A stretch of 43,775 bases of DNA from Pseudomonadota bacterium (GCA_023423415.1 JAFAFP010000023.1:1-43775), one strand, 5' to 3'; shown: positions 32,308 to 41,287, numbered from the stretch's first letter. Notes: generated from the letters alone by a model not told the origin. Translations and numbers: made by a program.

Positions 32308-35300
32308 TCATGCATAAGGGTTGTAGATCTCCGGATGGAATATGAAGTTCGCCGTTGAGAGTTGGTCAGGCGCGGCGCCATTCAGCGTGATGGTGCTGTT
32401 CGACTGTCCGAGATTGATGATGGTGGAATTGCCTTCGCCCTGACTGAAGGTGAGGTCGCCGATACTGGCAATTGGCAGCTTGTCGATCAGGATTTTGTCG
32501 TCATTGACATTGAAATCGGTGATGGTGTCATGTCCCGGGCCGAAGATAGAACTCTCGCCACTAAAAAAGATTCCATTGGAAAATACGAAGGTGTCTGCGC
32601 CGCCACGCCCGGTTAGCGTGTCGTTGTGGACTGTGCTGAACAGAACGTCCTTGTGGTTTCCGTATTCGCCCGCCAGTTCCACGGCAGCCTCGCCATGGAC
32701 GCTGAAGATAAAATTCATCGAGTCGCTGTTGCCGTCGGGGTCGGTGACCGTCAACGTTACCGTTTCGATGAGGCCCGATACAGGATTCTCGAGATCGATT
32801 TCGGGAATGTTGTAGATGACGCCATCCGCCAGAGCCTCATTGATGAGGTCCAACGGCGCAGCCGCGAACTCCATGCTCTGCGGAGAACAGTCTTGATCAA
32901 GCGCATTGAATTCCGGATCGAACAGTTCCAGCGAGCCGTACTGTGAGGTTACGGTTACGTGATACGGGTCGGTTGGTTGTTCGTCAGGGTCGGATATTGA
33001 AACGCCCGTCAGGGTTGTGGAGTTGAAACCATCCAGCGTGCCAGCTTCTCCAAGATGGATAATTGGCGCAATGGGCGGCTCGGAAACCGTAAGTTCAAAG
33101 GTTTTGTATGCTGATGCGCCTTGCGGATCGGTTGCCGTGACGAGGATAAGATAAGTGCCATAGTCAGAGACGCTTGGCGTTCCGCTGAAAGTGCGCGTTG
33201 CAGGATCGAAATGGAGCCAATCTGGCCAGTCACCCTCATACGCGCCATCGACCAGGTTCATGACGGTATATGTGAGTGCGCCAGCGCCAGGATGATCGAC
33301 ATCGGTAAAGGTCTGCGCATCAAACTGGTAGGCGAAGTCTTGTCCGACTGTGGCTTCCGGGACATCGTCGAAGGCCTCACAATCAACGACCGGCGCATCG
33401 TTTGTACCATCGATAGTGAAGGTCGCTGTGCGCGTGATCGTCTGACCGCTCTCGTCGGTGAATGACAGTTCGAAACTCTCCGTCACGCTCTGGCCGGCTG
33501 CGAGCGCCTGCGTGGCGGGATCGTTGTTGTCGAGCGTGTAGGTCAGTTCGCCGGTGGTGATGTTGTAGGTGACGGAGCCGTAAGTGCCGATTTTGGTGTA
33601 AGTGTTGCTGTTGAATTCAACGGCGTAACCGCCGATCCAGCCTGAGGAATTAAATGTGGTTGCTTCGCCGTCGGGCGTTCGCACGTCGTAGGTGATCGAC
33701 GATGTGTCCTCGCAACTGTCGTCTTCGACCAGATGGGGTGGCTTGTAGAACGTGAAGTCGGCTTCGGTTAGATCTTCGAGATTGATGCCTGCGAGTACGA
33801 GCGAGTGGCCGTCGCCAAAATTGATTGTCGTATCGCCGGTTTCGCCGTCGGGAAGCGCACGTGGAAGAATGTCGGCCAAGCTATGGATGTATTGCAGCGC
33901 CGTCAGATCGATCTTGTCAGTGCCGATGGTGAAATCGGTGATAGTATCGTAGCCGGTATTGTAGATGAAAACGTCGTTTCCGGTGCCGCCCGTCAGTATG
34001 TCGTTGCCAGCGCCACCATCGAGTGTATCGCGGCCGCCGTTTCCGGTCAGCGTGTCGTCGCCGCCGCCACCTTGAAGATTGTCGCGGAAAGCTCCGCCGC
34101 TGAGGCTGTCGTCGCCGCTGCTACCATAGGTTTGATACGATGCATTCTGGAAAACCGAGTCTAGGTCGTTGGTGCTGCCGGTCGTGCGAGCCTTTTCGAT
34201 GCTATCGAACAGGCTTTTGAGGCTGAAATCGAACCCATCTGCTGTAACAAGGGTGCCGCTTGCGTCGGCGATTTCCAGCGCGTTGACCGTTCCGCCCGTG
34301 GGTGCGCCGTTCGGGTTAAACGAGAAATTGCTTCCCTGGATGAAATAGGTTCGGTCAGTGGTTTCGTCATAGAGCGTGAGTGTTTCCGCCGTCACCGTCT
34401 CGGCGATCACCGCGCTGTTGACGAGATCAGTATAGAGCGTCTCCGACGTCAGCGCGAAACCTTCGGGGGTCGTGACATCGACCGTAACATTCTCGATGAT
34501 CTCGGACTTAATGACATCGCCACCGGTCTGGATGCCGCGCTGGAGATAGACCGTCGCAAGTTGCTGTGGAACTCCGCCTTCGCCACCCTCGCCAAGATAA
34601 TTGCCGTATGGGCTGAACACGTATTTATCAAAGCCGAGTTTGTCCGATGATTCTAAGCGGACCCAGCGGCCTTCCGCACGGTCGTTGTTGAGGAAGTTGA
34701 CCAGATCTGCAAAGTTGCCTCTAACCTCAACGGTCCGATCAGCCGCGCTCATGACAGTCGCGAGATCGAGGTCCACCACATTCTCGCCCGTGGCGCTCAA
34801 GTCGATGACTTCAATATTCTGGATCTGAGCTGAAGAGCCGTCGTCGCGCAGATGTACGCCGCTTGCCAGGCGCAGCGTATCGGCACCCGCTCCTCCGTCG
34901 AGAATCCACGGCGCGTTTTCGTGCAGCACGAACATATCGTTGCCCACGCTGCCGACGACCTTCTCGATATTGGTGAATTGATCGCGGCCAGTGGCCTTGC
35001 TTTGGGCCGTGCTGAACTGCGTGAAGGCTTTGAGGTTGAACGCAACGCCATTCACATTTTCGCCCTGGCCGGTGCCGGGCGTAAACGTGAGCGTATCCTT
35101 GCCGTTGCCGCCGTCATAGACGTCGTTGCCGCCACTGTTCGCGACGATGATGTCGTCGCCATCGCGACCGTAGATGATGTCGTCACCTCTGGTTCCGACC
35201 AGCACGGGAGGGTTGCCGGTATTACCATCGTCACTGCTGTCGGTACCGTTAATGATCGTGACCGTGCCGATGGGAAGCGGAACGGGCGGAAGCGGATCGA

Positions 35301-36483
35301 AAACCGCCGGGATCACCGGCCAGGTTGGGTCCAGCAGCGGATTCTTGATCGGCGTCACCGTCACGGTGATGTTGGTCTGACCGTTCTGTTGCAACGGCGT
35401 CAGCGAGCTCGTGTCCGACGGCGTGGTGCCGGTTGTAGAGCCCGATCCACCACCCAGCGCCGCCGTCTGCGGATTGGGATCGTTGGGATTGTCGCCGCGC
35501 CGGCTCGGGTCGTCCTGCTGCTGGTCGGGGACGAACGGGTTCTGCTGGTTGTTATTGAAGATCGTGAAGATCTGCTGGACGATGCCGATTTCCTGCTGCA
35601 ACTGCGCCGGCGTCTTCTGGACCTGTTGCGCCACAACTTGCAGCGGTCCGGACGGGATCACCAGCCAGCCGACCCCGGAATTGTTGACGGTGCCGATCAG
35701 CGCGCCGGAGGCTCTGTCGTAGAGATTGAATGAGCCGGTGGTGCCGTCCGGTTCCACCATCACCGAGAAGCGCGTCTGCCCGTCATTGGCGGAAATCTCC
35801 ACCAGCACGGCGGTGCCGCGGATGCCCATGGTGGCGACCGGCGTTTCGACACGCATGTCTCCGTTCTTCGCCACCTGACCGGCGACGAAGCTGAACGTGC
35901 CCTGCACCAGGCTGATCAGCGCGGAATTATTGCCGCCCGCATTATAGACGAACTCGTTCAGCACCATCCGCGCATTCGCTGAAATGCTGAATGTCGAGCC
36001 GTCCGCGAATACAATCGCGACGGTCGATCCGCCGGCGGTCTGAACCACGTCACCTTTGCGGACGGTATCGCCGATGTTCAGCGTGACTGCGACGCCGTTG
36101 CGCACGACAGTTGCGCCACCCGATAGGGCATCGACACGGCCGATCACTGGTTGGGCGGATGGCTGCGCGCCCGCTTGCGCCCATTGTCCCGGCGCGAGTG
36201 GCCCGGCGAGCGCGGCGACGACATCGGCGCTCAGAGCGGCGCCTTCCGGCGAGACCAGGTCGGCGAGTTTGTCTGAGGCGAAGTAATCGCGGATGAAAAA
36301 GGATTTGCCGTCGTCACCGACGATTTTGAGATCGCTACTACCGACCCGAAGGAAGTCGCCGTTGAAGAGGAGATGGGCATCGGGAACGGCAATATGAGCC
36401 GGGCCATCGCCCGGAGACACAGCTCCAGTGACGAAATCGGACGCTCGGTCCGTTTCGTTGGCAGCCAGAACTGCATCCAGCAT
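32308..36483 (-). CDS. Large secreted FecR-domain / RTX repeat protein (putative LapA-like adhesin)
   Basis: 1391-aa protein without a Sec signal. Residues about 112-245 form a FecR-like domain (GDTVRKGDVVQTAGGSTVAI..FADGS; ETPVATMGIRGTAVLVEI). A Q/N/P-rich linker follows, with a TAALGGG segment near 340-346. A first RTX block (GTRGDDIIYGRDGDDIIV) lies near 440-470, with a second near 800-850 (GGGGDDTLTGNGGRDTLDGG). Cadherin/Ig-like VCBS domains (DGTNDAPVVD..; TDPQGASAYKTFELTV) occupy about 900-1200. A final serralysin-type block (GRGGADTFVFS...DTITDFNVNDDKI) serves as the C-terminal type I secretion signal region. Calcium-binding repeats imply folding outside the cell. Long acidic surface proteins of this kind are adhesins or biofilm proteins. 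A poly-G RBS lies inside a CCCTTAAGGG palindrome. Confidence 0.85.
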   Translation of the reverse strand: MLDAVLAANETDRASDFVTGAVSPGDGPAHIAVPDAHLLFNGDFLRVGSSDLKIVGDDGKSFFIRDYFASDKLADLVSPEGAALSADVVAALAGPLAPGQWAQAGAQPSAQPVIGRVDALSGGATVVRNGVAVTLNIGDTVRKGDVVQTAGGSTVAIVFADGSTFSISANARMVLNEFVYNAGGNNSALISLVQGTFSFVAGQVAKNGDMRVETPVATMGIRGTAVLVEISANDGQTRFSVMVEPDGTTGSFNLYDRASGALIGTVNNSGVGWLVIPSGPLQVVAQQVQKTPAQLQQEIGIVQQIFTIFNNNQQNPFVPDQQQDDPSRRGDNPNDPNPQTAALGGGSGSTTGTTPSDTSSLTPLQQNGQTNITVTVTPIKNPLLDPTWPVIPAVFDPLPPVPLPIGTVTIINGTDSSDDGNTGNPPVLVGTRGDDIIYGRDGDDIIVANSGGNDVYDGGNGKDTLTFTPGTGQGENVNGVAFNLKAFTQFSTAQSKATGRDQFTNIEKVVGSVGNDMFVLHENAPWILDGGAGADTLRLASGVHLRDDGSSAQIQNIEVIDLSATGENVVDLDLATVMSAADRTVEVRGNFADLVNFLNNDRAEGRWVRLESSDKLGFDKYVFSPYGNYLGEGGEGGVPQQLATVYLQRGIQTGGDVIKSEIIENVTVDVTTPEGFALTSETLYTDLVNSAVIAETVTAETLTLYDETTDRTYFIQGSNFSFNPNGAPTGGTVNALEIADASGTLVTADGFDFSLKSLFDSIEKARTTGSTNDLDSVFQNASYQTYGSSGDDSLSGGAFRDNLQGGGGDDTLTGNGGRDTLDGGAGNDILTGGTGNDVFIYNTGYDTITDFTIGTDKIDLTALQYIHSLADILPRALPDGETGDTTINFGDGHSLVLAGINLEDLTEADFTFYKPPHLVEDDSCEDTSSITYDVRTPDGEATTFNSSGWIGGYAVEFNSNTYTKIGTYGSVTYNITTGELTYTLDNNDPATQALAAGQSVTESFELSFTDESGQTITRTATFTIDGTNDAPVVDCEAFDDVPEATVGQDFAYQFDAQTFTDVDHPGAGALTYTVMNLVDGAYEGDWPDWLHFDPATRTFSGTPSVSDYGTYLILVTATDPQGASAYKTFELTVSEPPIAPIIHLGEAGTLDGFNSTTLTGVSISDPDEQPTDPYHVTVTSQYGSLELFDPEFNALDQDCSPQSMEFAAAPLDLINEALADGVIYNIPEIDLENPVSGLIETVTLTVTDPDGNSDSMNFIFSVHGEAAVELAGEYGNHKDVLFSTVHNDTLTGRGGADTFVFSNGIFFSGESSIFGPGHDTITDFNVNDDKILIDKLPIASIGDLTFSQGEGNSTIINLGQSNSTITLNGAAPDQLSTANFIFHPEIYNPYA

Positions 36484-36795
36484 CGACGGCCCCCCTTAAG
36501 GGCTTGGTCCCCAAAACCTCAATAAATTCAATATGAAAATTCCGACCGGTCCAACGCCGGCATTTCACGGTAAATTCCAAGGTATTGGCCGCGCGGGATA
36601 CCGTCAACACGTGCTTAACCGTAAATGCTAACGAATTGATAACGTGGTTACCACGGTGGCGTGTAATATTTTACCGTTCACCTGAGGTGAGGACGGTGGC
36701 AGAGCCTCATCAACCAAGTCCTCTTGAGTTGATTGCGCTGTCGTTCGCGGGGCGGGCATGATGCGTCGAGATTGTAGTGTCGAGGGTGTGAGGAC
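36484..36795. promoter_or_regulatory. Divergent promoter region between the RTX gene and the FAD monooxygenase
   Basis: 312 bp without a credible gene, more AT-rich than its surroundings in places. Seen here are the 10-bp palindrome CCCTTAAGGG (36493-36502) overlapping the G-rich RBS of the RTX gene, and the inverted repeat CGTGG-TTA-CCACG (36643-36655). The region should hold promoters for both genes, but no convincing -35/-10 pair could be assigned. Confidence 0.45.
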
Positions 36796-38052
36796 ATGAA
36801 GGCAATCATCGTTGGCGGCGGAGTCGGCGGGCTGACGGCGGCCTTGATGCTGCAGGCTCGCGGTATCGACTGCGAGGTGTTCGAGCAGAGCGATCAGATC
36901 CGGGAGCTGGGGGTCGGGATCAACACCCTGCCGCACGCGATCAAGGAGTTGGCCCAGATCGGTCTTCTCGACCGGCTGGACGCGGTCGGCGTCCGCACCT
37001 ATGAGCTGATCTATTGTAACCGGATGGGCCAGGAAATCTGGCGCGAGCCGCGCGGCACCGACGCCGGGTTCGACTTTCCGCAATTCTCGATTCATCGGGG
37101 GCGGCTGCAGGGCACGATCTACGCCGCAGCCCGCGCGCGCCTTGGTGAATCGCGCATCCACACCGGGCATCGTCTCGGCTCGTTCACGCAGGACGAGAGC
37201 GGCGTGACTGCCTATTTCTTCGATCGCCACGGGTCGCACCGCAGGACCGCACACGGCGATATCCTGATCGGCGCTGACGGCATCCATTCCTTCGTGCGCT
37301 CGCAGCTTTTCCCGAACGAGGAAGCGCCGCGGTTCACCGGCACGGTGCTGTGGCGCGGCGCGCTCGACTGGCCGAAGTTCCTCACCGGCCGTTCGATGGT
37401 GATCGCTGGCGGCATGGCCGGCAAGCTGGTGTTGTATCCGATCGCCGAAGGTTCGCGTGAGGACCGCTGTCTGATGAACTGGGCGGTGATGGTGAAGGTC
37501 GGGCAGGGTGGCGGCACGCCGAAGAAGGAAGACTGGTCGCGTCCCGGCCGGTTTGAGGATCTGATGCCGCATGTGCAGCGCTTCGCCATTCCCTATTGCA
37601 ACGCCAAGGCGCTGATCGAGGCGACGCCGGAATTCTGGGAATACCCCTTGTGCGATCGTGATCCGCTGCCGCGGTGGTCGCATGGCCGCGTGACGCTGCT
37701 CGGCGATGCCGCGCATCCGATGTATCCGGTCGGCTCCAACGGCGCCTCGCAGGCGATTCTCGATGCGCGCTGCCTTGCCGATTGTTTGCGTGATGCCGAT
37801 CACGCGCGTGCGGCCCTCTATGCCTATGAGCAAGAGCGGCTGCCGATGACGACGCAGATCGTGATGATGAACCGTAAGGGTGGTCCCGAAGGCGTCATCG
37901 ATGCGATCGAAGAGCGTGCACCGGACGGCTTCACGAACATCGACGACGTTCTGTCATATGAACAGCGCATGGCGATCGTGCGCGGTTATGCGTCGACCGC
38001 GGGCTTTGCGCGCGAGCAGGTGAACAAGCCGGTTGCCGCGAAAGCGGCCTAG
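36796..38052 (+). CDS. FAD-dependent aromatic-ring-type monooxygenase
   Basis: 418-aa single-component flavin monooxygenase of the salicylate-hydroxylase-like group. The N-terminal dinucleotide fold GGGVGGLTAALMLQARGIDCEVFEQ binds FAD. A DG-type motif (LIGADGIHSFVRSQLF) and the GD motif LGDAAHPMYPVGSNGASQAILDA complete the flavin site. Such enzymes hydroxylate aromatic or heteroaromatic acids with NAD(P)H and O2. The substrate here is unknown; the nearby box genes do not need it. The ATG 36796 follows GAGGAC. It is divergent from the RTX gene and 92 nt from the Rrf2 gene, which runs in the same direction. Confidence 0.88.
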   Translation: MKAIIVGGGVGGLTAALMLQARGIDCEVFEQSDQIRELGVGINTLPHAIKELAQIGLLDRLDAVGVRTYELIYCNRMGQEIWREPRGTDAGFDFPQFSIHRGRLQGTIYAAARARLGESRIHTGHRLGSFTQDESGVTAYFFDRHGSHRRTAHGDILIGADGIHSFVRSQLFPNEEAPRFTGTVLWRGALDWPKFLTGRSMVIAGGMAGKLVLYPIAEGSREDRCLMNWAVMVKVGQGGGTPKKEDWSRPGRFEDLMPHVQRFAIPYCNAKALIEATPEFWEYPLCDRDPLPRWSHGRVTLLGDAAHPMYPVGSNGASQAILDARCLADCLRDADHARAALYAYEQERLPMTTQIVMMNRKGGPEGVIDAIEERAPDGFTNIDDVLSYEQRMAIVRGYASTAGFAREQVNKPVAAKAA

Positions 38053-38102
38053 TGGCGTTTGCGGCGGGCCGGCCTCTCCGCTGTCGGATGTGACAAAAAT
38101 CA

Positions 38103-38124
38103 GGATATCCGATATCTAATATCC
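38103..38124. promoter_or_regulatory. Dyad-symmetric site before the Rrf2-family gene
   Basis: GGATAT (38103-38108) and ATATCC (38119-38124) are inverted around a further palindrome GATATC (38111-38116). The site lies 21 bp before the rrf2 ATG and includes ATATCTA, a half-site also found in the larger inverted repeat at 38711-38749. It is probably an autoregulatory operator. Confidence 0.5.
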
Positions 38125-38144
38125 AGCCTGCGAGAGGATTTGAT

Positions 38145-38624
38145 ATGCGGATGGGAGAAGGGGTGGAGTGGGGGCTCCATTGCTGCATTACTTTGGCATG
38201 GCTCGACAATGACGAGCCTGTGTCGACGGCACGGTTTGCGGCAGAATTCGGGCTTGCGCCGACTTATCTGAACAAGTGTTTGCAAGCGTTGGTTCGCGGC
38301 GGCGTGCTGATGTCCACTCCGGGTGCCCGCGGTGGATTTCTGTTGGCTCGTCGACCCGAGAAGATCACGCTTCTGGATGTGGTGGCTGCCATCGAAGGGC
38401 AGGACGAGGCGTTTCGATGCACGGAGATTCGCAAGCGTGGCGTGGGTGCCTGCGCTACGGCACAGGATTTCAAGCGCCCCTGCGCAATCGCGGCAGCCAT
38501 GAGAAAGGCCGAAGGCGCATGGCGACGTGAACTGAAGGCTCAAACTCTGGCCGACGTCATGAACGCAGCTCCGAACGCTGCAATGCAACGTACCCGTCTC
38601 TGGCACGAGAAAAACGCTCGCTGA
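38145..38624 (+). CDS. Rrf2-family transcriptional regulator with three cysteines
   Basis: 159-aa winged-helix regulator. The HTH lies at about residues 25-70 (VSTARFAAEFGLAPTYLNKCLQALVRGGVL), followed by the family wing GARGGFLLARRPEKITLLDVVAAIEG. Cys92, Cys103 and Cys113 could bind an Fe-S cluster as in IscR or NsrR, but the spacing (CX10CX9C) is unlike either (IscR CX5CX5C or CX5CX7C, NsrR CX5CX7C or CX8CX6C-like), so cluster binding is uncertain. The start ATG 38145 is used; ATG 38151 is also possible. Dyad sites occur before this gene and before the downstream flavoprotein gene, its likely target. Confidence 0.88.
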   Translation: MRMGEGVEWGLHCCITLAWLDNDEPVSTARFAAEFGLAPTYLNKCLQALVRGGVLMSTPGARGGFLLARRPEKITLLDVVAAIEGQDEAFRCTEIRKRGVGACATAQDFKRPCAIAAAMRKAEGAWRRELKAQTLADVMNAAPNAAMQRTRLWHEKNAR

Positions 38625-38687
38625 CGAACCGAAAACGGTCGCGCTTTGTTGCTGACCGGCCGCGATTCAACAACGCCGTAAACGGCA

Positions 38688-38749
38688 TTGACAAGACCTG
38701 TTTAATCGCACAACCTAAATCTAGATAAAAAATATCTAGATTAAGGTTG
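38688..38749 (+). promoter_or_regulatory. Promoter region with a near-perfect 17-bp inverted repeat
   Basis: A consensus -35 TTGACA (38688-38693) precedes an inverted repeat of two 17-bp arms, 38711-38727 (CAACCTAAATCTAGATA) and 38733-38749 (TATCTAGATTAAGGTTG), separated by AAAAA. Sixteen of 17 positions pair. The inner 10-bp arms are perfect. The site ends 46 bp before the flavoprotein ATG. No good -10 lies at normal spacing, so an activator-dependent or repressed promoter is likely. Confidence 0.7.
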
Positions 38750-38795
38750 CTGTTCCCGTTTGTGCGTTCTCCTCAAGCCCGCGGAGATTGTCGGA

Positions 38796-40040
38796 ATGCA
38801 TCGCATCCTGGTTCTGGGCGGCGGTTTCGCAGGTCTGTGGAGTGCGGTCGGCGCGAAGCGCAAACTCGTCGAACTGGGCGTCGCGCCGCAAGCGGCGGAA
38901 GTCGTCCTGGTCGACCAGAATCCGTATCACAACATCCGCGTCCGCAATTACGAAAGCGATCTGTCGGACGTTATCGTTCCGCTGGACGATGTGCTTGAGC
39001 CGATCGGTATCAGGCGCCTCCAGTGCGAGGTCGTTGCGATCGATTGCGCCGCTCAATCGATCCGGGTGATGGAAGGGGACGTCGGCGCGAGCGTCTTCTA
39101 TGATCGTCTGGTTGTTGCGCTCGGAAGCCGCTTGTCGAAACCGCCGATACCCGGGCTTCAGAATTTTGCATTCGACGTCGATACCTACCAGGCAGCGCGT
39201 GTACTCGCTTCACATCTTGATGCATTGGCGTCCAGATCAAAAAGCGCGGCACGCGATACGGTTGTGATTGTTGGTGCGGGTCTCACCGGGCTTGAGGTCG
39301 CTACGGAAATGCCTGCGCGGCTCAGGCAGATCATCGGGCCCGATTGTGCAGCGCGTGTCATTTTGGTCGATCGGGCTCCGGCTGTCGGCTCCGATATGGG
39401 AGTGCACGCTCGGCCGGTTATTGAAGAAGCCGTAACATCGCTCGGCGTTGAACTGCGTCTCAACGCGCAGATTGCAGAGATTGGGCCGACGTACGTCACT
39501 CTTGACGGTGGCGAGGTGATAGAGGCCGCGACCACAATCTGGTGTGGCGGCATGAAAGCCAATGCGATCGCGCAATGCCTGGCCGTCGATCATGACCGTT
39601 TCGGCAGAGTACCTGTCGATGAATACATGCGCGTCAAGGGGATCGCGAATGTGTTCGCGGCCGGCGATATTGCCGCTGCCCCAATTCATGGAGATCATCT
39701 CTCGGTGATGTCGTGTCAACATGGCCGTCCGATGGGACGTTACGCCGGGCACAATGTTGCAGCCGATCTGTTTGGGGCGCCACTCTTGCCGCTCGCCATT
39801 CCTGATTACGTGACCGTCGTCGATCTCGGGCCTGCAGGGGCGATCTACACAAGCGGATGGGACCGCGTCGTCGTTGCTCAGGGCGATACGGCGAAACAGG
39901 TCAAGCAGGTCATCAACCGGCAGAGAATCTATCCGCCACGGAACAAGGATAGCGGCGCCATCCTGCGCGCGGGCGCGCCCGTGGTTCAGGCGTCACCTGA
40001 AATCGTCTCATCACGTTTTGAGCTTGAAAAACAAAGCTAA
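38796..40040 (+). CDS. NAD(P)/FAD-dependent oxidoreductase, type II NADH dehydrogenase-like
   Basis: 414-aa two-dinucleotide-binding-domain flavoprotein. The FAD motif is ILVLGGGFAGLWSA at the N-terminus, the NAD(P) motif VVIVGAGLTGLEVATEM near residue 155, and the second FAD signature NVFAAGDIA near 285. The overall pattern fits NDH-2-like or ferredoxin/sulfide-reductase-like enzymes. No redox-active CxxC is visible, arguing against a disulfide reductase. The start ATG 38796 places the GxGxxG at the N-terminus; upstream in-frame codons lie in the promoter. It is followed after 23 nt by a periplasmic binding-protein gene. Control by the upstream Rrf2 regulator is inferred. Confidence 0.82.
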   Translation: MHRILVLGGGFAGLWSAVGAKRKLVELGVAPQAAEVVLVDQNPYHNIRVRNYESDLSDVIVPLDDVLEPIGIRRLQCEVVAIDCAAQSIRVMEGDVGASVFYDRLVVALGSRLSKPPIPGLQNFAFDVDTYQAARVLASHLDALASRSKSAARDTVVIVGAGLTGLEVATEMPARLRQIIGPDCAARVILVDRAPAVGSDMGVHARPVIEEAVTSLGVELRLNAQIAEIGPTYVTLDGGEVIEAATTIWCGGMKANAIAQCLAVDHDRFGRVPVDEYMRVKGIANVFAAGDIAAAPIHGDHLSVMSCQHGRPMGRYAGHNVAADLFGAPLLPLAIPDYVTVVDLGPAGAIYTSGWDRVVVAQGDTAKQVKQVINRQRIYPPRNKDSGAILRAGAPVVQASPEIVSSRFELEKQS

Positions 40041-40063
40041 AGTATAACCGGAGAGGAAGCCCC

Positions 40064-41287
40064 ATGCGCACGACTGCCGTCGCGATATCGATCGCGTTCG
40101 TCTTGATTGCGGTTGCGTCTCCTGATGCGAGAGCTCAGGTTTCGGATGATGTGGTGAAGATCGGCGTCCTGAACGATCAGAGCGGCCCGTTCGCCGATCT
40201 TGCCGGGCCCGGTTCGGTCATTGCCGCCAAAATGGCGGTCGAGGACTTCGGCGGAAAGGTCAAAGGCAAGCCGATTGAAATCGTTGTCGGGGACCATCAG
40301 AACAAGCCGGATATCGGGCTCAACATAGCGCGCCGGTGGTACGACGTCGACAAGGTCGATATGGTGATCGATGTGCTGAACTCGGCGGTGGCTCTCGCGG
40401 TTCAGCAGGTTGCCCTGCAGAAAAACAAGATCCTGATCGGGACATCGATCGGCGCCACCGACTTCAGCGGAAAGGCATGCAACAACAACTCGCTTGTCTG
40501 GACGCTGGATTCCTTTGCGCTGAGCAACAGCGTCGCGAGAGGGTTGGTCGGTGAAGGTCTCAAGTCATGGTATGTGATTTCGGTCGATTATTCATTCGGC
40601 CATGCCTTGCTTGCCGACACCAGCAAGGGCGTGAAGGAAAGCGGAGGTCAACTGGTCGGTAATGTCAAACATCCGCTGGGTACTGCCGACTTTTCGTCAT
40701 TCCTGCTGCAGGCCCAGAGTTCAAAAGCGCAGGTTGTCGCTTTTGCCAACGCCGGAGCGGATTTCGTTACCGCCAGCAAGCAGGCCGCAGAATTCGGCCT
40801 GAACCGGTCCGGCAAGCGACTTGTTGGGCTGGTGGTTTATATTACGGATGTGCATTCCCTTGGTTTGCAGGCCGCGCAGGGCCTGACATTCTCCGGTGCT
40901 TTTTATTGGGATCGTACCGAGGAAGCGCGGACCTGGTCCAAGCGTTTCTATTCCAGGTTCAACCGCATGCCGACACAGGCTCAGGCCAGCGTGTATTCGG
41001 CTGTCATGCACTATCTCAAGGCTATCGATGCATCCGGCACCGACGAGACCGATCCGGTTCTTGCAAAGATGCGGGCGACGCCGGTGAATGACTTCTTTGC
41101 GGAAAATGCGCGGATCCGTGCCGACGGCACCCTGATGCACGACATGTATCTCATGCAGGTCAAGGAACCTGCTGAGTCCAAGGGGCCGTGGGATTATTAC
41201 AAGGTGCTCAAGACGATTCCGGGAGATGTCGCGTTCCGCGCGGCGGCTGAAAGCGAGTGTCCGTTATTACGCAATCCGAGCAATTGA
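40064..41287 (+). CDS. Liv-type ABC transporter substrate-binding protein (orphan)
   Basis: 407-aa periplasmic binding protein of the LivJ/LivK fold. A Sec signal peptide (about 1-25, MRTTAVAISIAFVLIAVASP..ARAQ) is followed by VKIGVLNDQSGPFADLAGPGS, the family's first lobe, and later PIEIVVGDHQNKPDIGLNIARRWYDVD. Ligands in this family include branched-chain amino acids, amides, urea and aromatic acids; none can be chosen here. No permease or ATPase gene is adjacent, so it may feed another Liv system or act as a sensor. The ATG 40064 follows GAGAGGAAG, 23 nt after the flavoprotein gene, implying one transcript. Confidence 0.88.
   Translation: MRTTAVAISIAFVLIAVASPDARAQVSDDVVKIGVLNDQSGPFADLAGPGSVIAAKMAVEDFGGKVKGKPIEIVVGDHQNKPDIGLNIARRWYDVDKVDMVIDVLNSAVALAVQQVALQKNKILIGTSIGATDFSGKACNNNSLVWTLDSFALSNSVARGLVGEGLKSWYVISVDYSFGHALLADTSKGVKESGGQLVGNVKHPLGTADFSSFLLQAQSSKAQVVAFANAGADFVTASKQAAEFGLNRSGKRLVGLVVYITDVHSLGLQAAQGLTFSGAFYWDRTEEARTWSKRFYSRFNRMPTQAQASVYSAVMHYLKAIDASGTDETDPVLAKMRATPVNDFFAENARIRADGTLMHDMYLMQVKEPAESKGPWDYYKVLKTIPGDVAFRAAAESECPLLRNPSN

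Noticed and set aside
34852..35733. 293-aa plus-strand ORF opposite the FecR/RTX gene
   Set aside because: Antisense to the FecR-linker region; its arginine-rich composition reflects the reverse complement of Gly/Asp-rich repeats.
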